From Seiridium cupressi (taxonomy: Eukaryota > Ascomycota > Sordariomycetes > Amphisphaeriales > Sporocadaceae), in contig JARVKI010000027.1 of assembly GCA_036674765.1 (NCBI GenBank), forward strand, positions 62,001-126,000: a stretch of DNA of 64,000 nt, in the 5' to 3' direction. Of this stretch, positions 35,701 through 46,257 are shown one piece after another. Position 1 is the stretch's first letter. Each line of letters opens with the position of its first letter. The notes below the pieces were generated by a model that saw nothing but the letters and a program-made list of their open reading frames with translations, was not told the DNA's origin and made no database searches. Made by a program: the position numbers and the translations under genes.

Positions 35701-38639
35701 TGGAATGTTCTTGAATGGGCTCAGACTTCCTTGACCCAAGCAGATTCACCCCTTACATTACCACCAGGCATATCTGCAATGCCAAGCGATGTTCTACCCC
35801 AAACGCGGCTACTCGGGCGCTTGTTCGAAGCGCTCAGAACAAAACGAAAATCGCCGGTTGACTTCGTTGAGGCAATGTACGATAGTGGCATCACCCCAAC
35901 CAACTTAGAGTCGTTCCCTGAGACTATACTAGTACCTCTCCAGGATGCAATTTCGCAGTGTCAAACTCGGCCACCGCCCACCTGGTCCAGAACACTTCTC
36001 GAGTTGGTGGATCGTGGCGATGTTGGCTCCGTTTTGTCGCCCCTTGACGGAAGCCAGCTACACTCTTCTAGTCTTGCAGTAAGTCACAGCATATCACATT
36101 CATTTTACTTGCTAATTGTGTGTAGGCTTCATCGCATCTCTCATCGTGGGACTTTAGTTCACTCTGCCAGCACGTGATGGATTTCAATGACGCGCCTGCT
36201 GATGACACCGCCGAAAGTGACAAACAGGCAGTGATCCGCTCTATTTTCAAAGAAGACCGACGCTTAGAAGAAACCAGGCTCATGCTCAACACCACGAAAC
36301 CACGGGCTGTTCGCTTAGATCCTCTGCCTGAATGGCCGGAGCCTTTCTATCTGGAACAACAAAAGGAGCTGGTGACACGCCTTGCCACTAATACTCTCTC
36401 AATTCCTGCTGGTCGTGGACTCCTGAATTACGGGTTACGTTTTCCTCTGCTCACTCAGAAGTATCACATCAACGGCTTTGTGCTCAATTGCATCGTTAAG
36501 CCAACCAACGTCACGGTTGGTGTTGACAAATCGCTCTTCACAGAGGAGAAGATTGCGTGGGCATTCTTTCACTCGGGCGTTGCCGCGGGTTTGTCGATTT
36601 CACGACAGGCCAAAGGTGTTGATACCTCATGGATCCTGTACAACAAACCAGGAAACGACCTCAACAACCGGCACGCTGGCTTTCTCCTTGCACTTGGCCT
36701 GAATGGCCACTTGAAAGGACTGGCCAAATGGGTTGCTTTCAAATATCTCACACCAAAGCATACCATGACATCTATCGGGCTCCTCCTTGGGCTCGCGGCT
36801 TCGTACATCGGGACGATGGACTCGTTGATAACACGACTACTATCGGTACACGTCACTCGTATGCTGCCGCGCGGCGCTGCCGAGTTAAACTTGTCGCCGC
36901 TGACCCAAACGACCGGCATCATGGGCATCGGTTTGCTGTATTGCAACAGCCAGCACCGCCGTATGAGCGAGATTATGATGTCCGAGATAAAGCATGTCGA
37001 AACTGAGGACGAGGAAGAGCCACTGCGGAGTGAGTGCTACAGGTTAGCCGCTGGTTTTGCCCTCGGCTTCATCAATCTCGGCAAAGGCACCGATTTGAAA
37101 GGGCTCCACGACATGCGAATCACGGAGCAACTATTATCACTTGCTTCGTCCACAAAGAATATTGAGCTCGTGCATATTCTTGATCGATCCAGTGCCGCTG
37201 CTATCATGGCGATCGCCCTCATTTATATGAAATCCGAGGATCACATTGTCGCACGGAAGATTGATGTACCCGATGCTATGTTACAGTTTGATTATATACG
37301 TCCTGACATTTTGCTACTACGCACTGTCGCAAAACACCTCATCTTGTGGTCCGAGATCAAACCGACACATAGCTGGATACGACGGAATCTTCCTGTGAGG
37401 TATCAGTCTCGCATCAACCCACCCACGCAGCCTTTCGATAATTCCGCAAAGGGACCATTGAATACGACCCATCTCCCATTCCTGACCATACTTGCTGGTC
37501 TGTGTTACGCTGTCGCTCTCCGCTATGCCGGCTCGGGTGATACGCACGTTCGCGATCTGCTGCTTGTATACCTGCAGCGCTTTTATGGCTACTGTCGCTC
37601 TACATCCCCGAAAGCAAATTTCGATGATCGCACTGTTCACGTTACAGCACGGATGTGCCTTGATATTGTAGCGCTTTCCACTGCGACAGTAATGGCTGGA
37701 ACGTGTGATCTTAAGGTGCTACGCATTATACGATCTCTCCATGCAAGAAATGACACGGAAACCACCTACGGCTCACACATGGCAACGCACATGGCCATCG
37801 GCGTTTTGTCCCTCGGCTGCGGCACCCAGACATTCAACACATCCAATCTTGCCATCGCAGCACTCTTGGTGGCTTTTTATCCGGTTTTCCCAGATCAAGT
37901 TCAAGATAATAAAAGCCACCTGCAGGCCTTCCGACACTTCTGGGTTCTAGCTATCGACCCTCGTTGCTTGGTCACAAAAGATGTTGCGACCAACACTCCC
38001 GCCAGCGTTCCAATTGTTATCAAGTTCAGGGGCGGCAGGCCTGATGAGATACGAAATACGCCATGCCTTTTGCCCCCACTAGACGACATCGTTAGTGTGC
38101 GCACTGACAGTCCTGAATATTGGAACGTCGACCTAGACTTTGCAGGTGCCAAAGGTGCTGAAGTCCGGGGAAAATTCGAAAAGTATCAAATATTGTATCT
38201 ACGGAAGCGACCAGTAGGTGGCAGTCCTTTCTCTGCCACCATGCTCGCGTTGGGTCGCCAGGCTCCTTCAGCAATTAGTGACGAGTCTGTGCAACCCCTG
38301 GAATGGCTATTTGATGCAGCACCAACCCTAGCACGTCTGACTCACGCAGAACGTGACATCGCTTTAGACAGCGGTATAGGGGGGCCCGATGTTGGTCTCA
38401 GCAAGGGGAGTGTCGTTGATGCCAGACTCGTCCTAGAAGAAAGCATCAACTCAGGTAGAAGAGACGAGCTCATCGGGCTCAAGGGCCTCTTCGAGTGGAT
38501 CGATTGGAAGGCAGCGAAGATGGATGAAGATACTCAAGAAAACAAAGGTATGAGCTGGGATAGAGAGGGATGGCTGAGAGAAAGCATCATCGAAGGTCTC
38601 AAGGGAAAAGTCTGGCTCGCGGGACGCGAAAGCGAATAA
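32764..38639 (+). CDS. bimE: APC1/BimE, anaphase-promoting complex subunit 1, 1942 aa
   Basis: Largest scaffold subunit of the APC/C ubiquitin ligase, which drives anaphase and mitotic exit by marking securin and cyclin B for destruction. Exons are 32764-36078 and 36126-38639, both whole codons, with a 47 bp intron. The N-terminal WD40-like half starts with MAAVTSLGLHQPTALQYAV. A long Ser/Arg/Lys-rich loop (about residues 330-480) probably carries phosphorylation sites, as known for APC1. The C-terminal half has the proteasome/cyclosome repeats (HAGFLLALGLNGHL, GLLLGLAASYIGTMD, ATHMAIGVLSLGCGTQT). The start is the first ATG in frame. Aspergillus BimE is of similar length, about 2070 residues from memory. 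Confidence 0.95.
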
Positions 38640-38925
38640 GCAGGAATGTTGTATCTTTTAGGACCGCCGATTGGGATATGTGCATATCTGACGAGATCAT
38701 GAAGTAATGACTTATTGAGATGCACAGTTCTTCCACCTGTGCACTCTAATGTGGCTCTAGTCCAACATGATGATCAGACGGGGTCATAAGAATGTGAAGG
38801 TCATCTGAAGATGTAAGATAACGCAGCCATCAACGAGAGATATACCCATAGAGAGTGCATTACATTCATATATTTGCAATAGTACCACCCCTGATGTCCA
38901 GGCCAGTTTGAGGTACGGGATTTTT

Positions 38926-40621
38926 CTACGAAACCGTCCCCGAGTTATCGGCACAGTCAAATACCTTTGAGATCAGGCCGGTGGCGTACGCTTCCTGGAT
39001 CGATAAAGCCACACCATATCTGCTCTAGATGTTAGGCAACCTCAGTAAGGGGATATGTCATCAGAGTACTTACGTTCCGCCCACAACCATGAACAGGCCA
39101 ATCAATATTATTAGTGTATGCAGCCACCAGAGCGCCTTATTCTTGCCCGACAGTGTTCTGTATCCCTTGAAGTCATGCATCCAGAATAACGCCGGGAAAA
39201 TTAGAGCGAACGGCGCAAAGAATAGACTGCCCGCAAGACCAAGCAGATAGTTGAGAATCGGTACCGCCTGGCTGATGATAAACGCGAGAGTACCCAGCAC
39301 GAGATTGATGCCAAGCCACGTACTCCAATGCACGAGAGTGTCTGCCTGCAAGTGTTTGGAGTTCCTCAGCATTCGCACAAATAAGTATTTGGCTGCCACG
39401 TGCTGGTAGATGCCGTTACCGATCACCAGTCCCGGCAAGGCGATACCGTAACTGATCTTCTTGAACAGGGTCCCAGCGCTTCCGAACGCCGGTGTCGTCA
39501 GCCACTGTCCACAGTATCGATAGATAACCAAGCTGAAGGCCAAGTACATGGCGCCGACCAGAAGACCCGTCACGTAGCAAGCCTTTCGGTAGTCCTGCGG
39601 CCTCCGCATCTCCGAGATAACTGGTAGGTACATTGAGGCCCCGGAACCGCAGATGAAGATGTTGGCCGACGCAGTCATTCCCGCCGCGAAAGTTGGGTAA
39701 GCCATGGCGTTCCAGCCAAGTTCGAATGGCCCGGATTGGGGCGCTGCTGCCGGACGGTCTTGTTGCGTCACTGCAACCACGAATATGAAAACTGCGATGA
39801 AGAAGGTAATAAAGCCGGCCCTGGTGCAGGGGTGTTAGTACATATTCCACAGGGCGGATCCGAATTGCACAGTCTTTCATACAACGGTGAAAACATGGTT
39901 CAAGGACACGGCACTCACCAGGTCAACCAGCCCAGGCGTGAGAAAGTCCTCACTGCAGAAAATCCAGTGATCAATGCCGCCGAGACGAATGCAAAGACCA
40001 CAGTGCATGCTCCATGATTGGATAGCGCATTGAAGGCAGTATCAGTTGAGACAATACCCGCAGCCGTGACGACGATCTGGGCAAGCAGAATCATGATGCC
40101 GCATATTTCTCGACCCAAAGGGCCCCATAAAATTCCACATGCGTCGGCCAGGGCTTTGCCATTGGTCAGCTACGATACACCGAACCCGATCAAGGAGTGA
40201 AGACATACTGTGACATTCGGGGTGGCGAATGCGGAAGTCTCCGATCAGGATAGCCGTGTCTTGCATCAGGTCAGTATGCGGATTATACGATCCGGCAGCT
40301 GGACAACAGTTTCGACGTACATGTGTTCAACGCTTCCCATCCGACGATCGAGAGTGCACCTCCCACGGCCCCTAGTGTTCCTAGAGATGAGGGCACAGCC
40401 AGAATGCTCATGGCGAAGTTGATCTTGAGGAAGATGACCGTCGCTCGCTGCCAGCTGACCGTTCGGAAGTCGACGCCATCTTCTGTCTGCTTGAAGACTT
40501 CCTTGGATTCGGAGATCTTCTCCAATTCGCCTTCCACCACATCGTTCGAGGACCATGCTCCAGCGGGTCGGATGGCGTCTTGGCCGACGCTGGCGGGCGT
40601 TTTCTTTTCAGAAGCCATCAT
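38926..40621 (-). CDS. Amino acid permease, AAAP family, 475 aa
   Basis: Eleven-helix proton-coupled amino acid transporter of the plasma membrane or vacuole, related to Neurospora Mtr. Exons on the minus strand are 40321-40621, 40209-40259, 39919-40153, 39074-39820 and 38926-39019, 476 codons with agreeing phases. The N-terminus is hydrophilic; helix 1 holds [16 protein letters not shown]. The short exon 2 gives [16 protein letters not shown], and exon 3 opens with [16 protein letters not shown]. The final exon restores the family ending [15 protein letters not shown]. Two introns use AAG acceptors, chosen because only these keep frame and family match. Convergent with APC1. Confidence 0.9.
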
Positions 40622-42832
40622 GGCTCACTTTGAGTTGAGGTGACAAGGGCCACGAAAGCTTGAGCCACAAGGAAATGGAGACCCGATTGTTGTGACAGTA
40701 TATGCCGGTATCTAACTTATACTCGTGCCATCTTATCTCTCGTATCTCCACCGTTATCAATTCAATACCCTGCAAAGCTTAGCTTTGAAATAGGGTTGCA
40801 GCTTATCAGTGGGCGGGTAATGCACCCTGTCGCTATACTGGGATCAATTGCCGATGGGGCCAGTCGCTACCGGCACTCCTTCGCATGCGTTGTACCACAA
40901 AACAGTTCTAGACCCCGGAACGCAGTCGGTTGGACCCTGTGCGCGTGGCAACACGCCGATACTCTTGGCTCGGAGGATGGAGCTAAAGTGAATCAAGCCC
41001 AAACTCTTGGTAACCAATGAGAATATCCAATGGATCTCCCCGGGTTGTGGTCGCATCTCTCTTATTCTAGCTCATGGTTGCCTACCAGAACACCAGATCG
41101 GCTATGGTTCTTTTCTAGCCGCCTGTCTGGTATCAAGCAGTTAGTAAATGGTTCTATTATCTAGTAGATAGATGTAAGCAAGGGAAATGTTATAGTAGCC
41201 TCAAAGGACAAGCTGTTTTTTGTAAAGATAGAAAAATCTCATTCTAGAGACATAAGACTTTTCATTTACGTTTCTTGTTGATTGCTTATAGATATCAAAG
41301 GAGCTAACGGCACTCGACAGCATTCTGCTGCATGTCCAGGCCACTATTCCATCACCCGCTAGTATTAACCAGGGCCTCTATCCTCAACCTTGGACGCATC
41401 GGTGCATAACAAGCACAAGACACAAGTAGAAAGTTGGACTTTGGTCGCCACTCATTCAAGCAGAGTAACTTTCACTCCCTCGCCGCCTCTCTTTGCAAGA
41501 GCCACGAACGTGCCACGGTCACATTTCGCATCTATCGTTGTTGTATGGTAATTTCTTGTGTCTGAACGTCTGCTTGGCTTCTGCGGGTGTCACGGCGTGA
41601 GCCTTGCATAGAGCAACTGATGGCTAGAAGCCAGAAAACGGCGGCTCTCGCGAGGGAAGCTGATAGGAGTAGTAGCTTACTGCGTTCCCAAGCGCTGCCT
41701 GCTCCCACTAAAGAAGAAGATCAAGCATCTCTTTCGAAATCAGTTCAGTGGGTGCTATATGACGCATACGAACCGTCGATGCAATATATCACGTTGTTCA
41801 CAACCACACTGAAGAGGCTGGCTTGTATGAAGGCCGGCACGAATCATGTACTATTTATTGTCGATTTCATCATCATCTTCAAAACGGAGTGGGAGCTTGA
41901 GAGAGTTTATGTCACAGAGCGCAGCAGTGCGAGGTTGGACATAAGAAACAAGATATAAGTATGAGGACGTATAGTTGCATGGTGTATAAATCACAATACC
42001 ACAGAGCCCTTTATGGAAGGGCAACAGACTACGAGCAGAAGGTTAGCACGTATTCCTCGAAGTATTTCGTGCAAGTCAAACATTGCGCTGACTGTAATGT
42101 TTGGTAAACTCCCATGGGATTTATGGAATAAATGATATGATTGAATAATCGGTATATGATCGACATCTCTTAATGTGGAGGAATACTCTAATCTAACCTT
42201 AGCCTGTTGTAGTGCCATTTCATGGGGTTCGTAGATGGAGCAGGTTTCCAGATCCTCTTGATGTAAGAAAACATCGAGGTTCGTTCCAAATTAGAATGTG
42301 AGCACCATCGCAGCCATTTCCAAGTCTGACATACCAAAATCAAGAGTTTTGCAAGTCACCCACAACCGGTGACAGTCAACCTTGTGGCTGGCCTCGAGAT
42401 TGAAAATTTTCAATTGGGAAACAGTAAGTCTTGTCCCTAGTGTGGCATGCAAAAAGAGACAGAAAAGTGTGGTATACATGGAGAAATTTTACAAAGAAGG
42501 AAATGTTAAATTCTCCTGTGTGGATCTGTATAGAAACAAAATGCTGTCGTTTGATAGGCGATTTAAAGCAACCATGATACTGTACATAAGACTGTACCGA
42601 TAAGATAAGAATGTGTGGGGTGGAGGGGTAAGTTCTTCACAGGAGGCGTCACTGCCCAAAAGTGGCGTCGAAATTTTAGAATTTCGCCCTGTGAGTCAAT
42701 GGGCGGCCTAGCAGAGTTACAAAAGCGCATACTTTGATTGTCTGCTGATGGAACATCCAAATTTATGATAAAAACTTGGGATTGATTTGGTCACTGAGAA
42801 ATTATTCGCTGCCTCGTGCATTTCAAGCGAAC
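40622..42832. other. Gene-free 2.2 kb
   Basis: Holds upstream regions of the permease and of RIO1. The only longer frame (41620-41958 from its first ATG) has no domain and no signal peptide. No tRNA or transposon seen. Confidence 0.4.
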
Positions 42833-44488
42833 ATGGCCGGCTCAGAGATTACCTCTGCCGCCGCGGCTCACCAACCGCCCCACGTTTACAAGGCCAACGA
42901 TGGCTACGATGCGTCAGTGCAGCAGGACGTCCCTCGCACCCTACACAATCCGGCAACACAAGACGTCGCCGAAGATGAGGGCGAAGACTACGATGAGATA
43001 TTCAATTCGGACGACGAAGACCTCGATGATGACGGCGCGGGCAATTTGACCAAGAACTACAACCGTCAGAGACAGCTTCAGGACGGAGGCGCTGCATTGC
43101 CGCGCTCCAACCAACAAAAGCCGACCGCAAACACCTTTGCGAGCATAGACGACCAGATCAAGACCCTCTCCAAACATGCCGCCAAGATACGCCTCGATGA
43201 TGTCAAGGACACGCAAGAGAAGGACAAAGACAAGGCCGATCGGGCCACGAGCGACCAGGTGTTGGATCAGGGAACCAGAATGATACTTCTGCGCCTCATC
43301 CACAAGGGTGTCGTCAGTGAGGTCAGTGGTGCCATCAGCACAGGAAAGGAGGCAAACGTCTATGGCGCCGTTGCAGACGACTCCGGCGCCCGGATCCACC
43401 GAGCTGTGAAGATCTACAAGACGGCCATTCTCAGCTTCAAGGACAGAGAGAGATACATCACTGGAGAGCATCGCTTCAAGTCTGGAGCCGCCAAGGGCAA
43501 CAACCGTAAGATGGTCCAGCTTTGGGCTGAGAAAGAATTTAGAAACCTGCGGCGTATACATGCATCTGGTATCTCATGCCCCGAACCGATCCACCTGAAG
43601 TTACACGTATTGGTTATGGGCTTCTTAGGAGACCGCAGAGGCTACGCTTACCCACGCCTACATGACACTCGCATCGATGGAGATGATGCCGAACAAGTGT
43701 GGCGATCACTTTATCTTCAACTCATGGGTGTGATGCGCCGCATGTATCAAGTATGCAAATTGGTGCATGCCGATCTTAGCGAGTACAACATTCTGTATCA
43801 CGACCAGAAGCTATACATCATCGACGTATCTCAAAGCGTTGAGCACGATCACCCTAGGTCCCTAGAGTTCCTACGTATGGACATTAAGAACACTGGAGAT
43901 TTCTTCCGCAAGCAAGGTGTCGACACTCTAAGTGATCGGACCATCTTTGATTTCGTTACAGCTTCTGAGGGAACTGTTGAGGAACCAGGAATGTTGGAAG
44001 CCCTCGAACGTTTATACTCGTCGAGATCGGCGATCGAAGACACAGAGCATGCCAGAGCCGAGGAGGAAGTCGATAACGAGGTTTTCCGAAACCAGTACAT
44101 TCCACAGACGCTAGAGCAGGTCTATGATATTGAAAAGGATGCCCAGAAAATCGGTGCCGGTGAGGGAAACCAGCTTGTCTACCGAAATCTTCTGGCAGAC
44201 CAAGCCATAGTGCCCACTAGCGATGCTGCAGAAGCTGCGGAAGGTGAGACAGCAAGCTCCGAGGATGAGGATGGCGAAGGCGCTGCACTAGACAGTGACG
44301 CTAGCGACGACGACGACGAGAGCAGGTTCGAGAAAGGCACACCGCGAGGGAAGCGGTTTGTCGACAAGGACGAAAAGAAGTCGCACAAACAAGCGGTCAA
44401 GGAAGAGAAACGGGAAAAGAGGAAAGAAAAGATGCCGAAACATCTTAAGAAGAAACTCGTGTCTTCAACGTCTCGCAGGAAGAAGTAG
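42833..44488 (+). CDS. rio1: RIO1 atypical protein kinase, 551 aa
   Basis: Essential atypical Ser/Thr kinase/ATPase needed for final maturation of 40S ribosomal subunits in the cytoplasm. Single exon from the ATG at 42833 (MAGSEITSAAAA). The RIO domain spans about residues 150-390: a glycine-poor nucleotide loop STGKEANVYGA, Lys 193 in AVKIYKT, the catalytic Asp 314 and Asn 319 in HADLSEYN, and the metal-binding Asp 331 in IDVSQSVEHDHP. Upstream is an acidic stretch (EDEGEDYDEIFNSDDEDLDD). Downstream is an acidic block and a Lys/Arg-rich tail (KREKRKEKMPKHLKKK), as expected for a ribosome-bound shuttling kinase. Length matches fungal RIO1. Confidence 0.96.
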   Translation: MAGSEITSAAAAHQPPHVYKANDGYDASVQQDVPRTLHNPATQDVAEDEGEDYDEIFNSDDEDLDDDGAGNLTKNYNRQRQLQDGGAALPRSNQQKPTANTFASIDDQIKTLSKHAAKIRLDDVKDTQEKDKDKADRATSDQVLDQGTRMILLRLIHKGVVSEVSGAISTGKEANVYGAVADDSGARIHRAVKIYKTAILSFKDRERYITGEHRFKSGAAKGNNRKMVQLWAEKEFRNLRRIHASGISCPEPIHLKLHVLVMGFLGDRRGYAYPRLHDTRIDGDDAEQVWRSLYLQLMGVMRRMYQVCKLVHADLSEYNILYHDQKLYIIDVSQSVEHDHPRSLEFLRMDIKNTGDFFRKQGVDTLSDRTIFDFVTASEGTVEEPGMLEALERLYSSRSAIEDTEHARAEEEVDNEVFRNQYIPQTLEQVYDIEKDAQKIGAGEGNQLVYRNLLADQAIVPTSDAAEAAEGETASSEDEDGEGAALDSDASDDDDESRFEKGTPRGKRFVDKDEKKSHKQAVKEEKREKRKEKMPKHLKKKLVSSTSRRKK

Positions 44489-45530
44489 ATGGCAGATTTG
44501 CAAAACAAGTATAACCAACAGTCTTGCCGTCACCATCTTATTGCCCCTCTAAGTAAGTAGAGTAAGCCTAGGTTTTCCACCACAGTTTATGCCACCCATC
44601 TGGTGAAATTATCCAGACTGAGCTTGGAGTTACACCTATCCCCTATGCTATGCAGCCTGGCCACATCCGCCGTATATTGCTACTAGCTTCATCTATTAGC
44701 TAAATGAGATAGCACAATCGGATGATGAAACTCAAAACACACCAGTCGCGAATGAGCTTCTGCCGCGTTATCATCCTTACAGATGATAACCGCGAGGCTT
44801 AATCTTGACAAATTGGTGGTCTGATCAGTCTTTCTAGGCTGACCATGAAGTTAAAGAAGAGCTCTGACGATTGATGGCATCTTAGTCTAGAAGTACATGT
44901 TACTCCGTTTGACTCTGTCGATAGATTGCCCCTTGGAGTGTGAGATCGATTAGTGATCAGTGAAAGGTGATGACCTGCATAAAAAAATATATATATACGG
45001 GCCGTGAGTCCTTCAGGTTTGAGGAACCAGGAATGAGCCGGAGAATGTCATTCTTGGGGCTTGTAAGATCATATTTCCTTGCTATCGGAGTTTCTAGCTA
45101 TGGAGAGAGCGTTTCCCTGTCAGTCAATCGGACAGTATATTTGTGCGATGTTTCTCAGCCTAGCCCAAGTCTCAATATATGCAAGCCTGATGGAGTATCA
45201 TTCCAATGATGGACTGCCAAGATGCATTGGCTCGAGACACACGGTCAGCTGGACTTGAACAGTGTAATAGCTCCTCTCAGACATCATCTATTTAATCTAT
45301 TTACCGACAATATTATGCGCAGATCATTGACTTATAGGAGTGATCAACTGGTATAAAAAGACCTTCTCCAGCCCTTCTAAAACCAAAGATATCTACCCCG
45401 ACACCACAATCAGAAGTAGCCGTCTATTAAACCAACTAAGAGCCAGCTGCAAGTGGAACTGATCTCGCAATCCCCTCATAAAAACTGAAGGTACCGATAC
45501 CTATCCCCCATCAGTATCAAAGGACCACTA
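44489..45530. other. Intergenic with a TATA box
   Basis: About 1 kb without a supported gene. A short AT repeat lies at 44982-44998. A good TATA box (TATAAAAAG at 45352-45360) lies about 180 bp before the next coding region and supports transcription of the small secreted-protein locus. Confidence 0.5.
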
Positions 45531-45537
45531 TTGATCA

Positions 45538-45863
45538 ATGAGAACAAGGCCTTTGCCGCCTTTCTCACACTCCTCGCCACCGTGAGCGCCGCGAATCTGG
45601 CCTCAGTGACCCCCCGACAGAACGACAACACAGCGGTCTTTCTGAACGGATACAAATTCACCTGCGATGTCGGCCCGCCATACAGTCTGATTTTTGGAGA
45701 GGGTCTGATCCTGACTTTTTGTGCTGAGGCAGCTACATACAATGGAGTCGGTGAACCGGCCTGGAAGGACGATGTCCTTGGCCGACTAGGCTCTGCTTTT
45801 GTAGGCGCTTTCAGTGGCCTAGTCAACGACTGTACGGACGCGTGTGAGTGCTCAAACCCCTGA
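45538..45863 (+). pseudogene. Small secreted cysteine-containing protein, start frameshifted
   Basis: A 110-codon frame at 45531-45863 encodes a convincing signal peptide (AFAAFLTLLATVSAA) and a mature part with five Cys, but it has no ATG in frame; the previous in-frame stop is at 45486. The natural start, ATG at 45538, is one base out of frame: one missing base between 45541 and 45549 would join it to the signal peptide. From the ATG itself the frame closes after about 15 codons. This is either a recent 1-bp deletion or an assembly error. A strong donor-like GTGAGT at about 45843 may mean that a further exon follows. I do not recognise the family. Confidence 0.5.
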
Positions 45864-46257
45864 GTTTGATCAATGGGTGTATGCGTGAGGTTGACGAGTC
45901 TCGCTCTGAGTTCCGCGGAACAAGAGAGACGCGTAGACACACTAGGTTAGAAACGTAAAGGGCGCTATGATAGTTTCAAGATATGGTTGAATACAACTAT
46001 TGATGGGATGGGAATACTCACAAACTTGCCAAAGGACTTGAGCACCGAGATCTCGTGGTGTGTAATGTGATTGGACTTGTCGATAACAAAGACTCGACTG
46101 CAAAACTATGTATGGATGTACAATTGACAGTGTCGATTATGGTGCTCCGTGTATCCCGAGACACCGCAATACGCCATGCATGGACCAGATACAACGCCGT
46201 ACGATATGTGTACATATTGAACAAAAGAGAACGATAATGAGTGTTCAGCAGACACAT
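45864..46257. other. Intergenic, no gene seen
   Basis: About 390 bp of 3' flank for the two neighbours. Short frames on both strands overlap each other and carry no recognisable content. Confidence 0.4.

Noticed and set aside
41620..41958. 112-codon plus-strand frame starting MARSQKTAALAREAD
   Set aside because: No domain, no signal peptide, no adjoining exon; isolated in a gene-free stretch and length is within chance.
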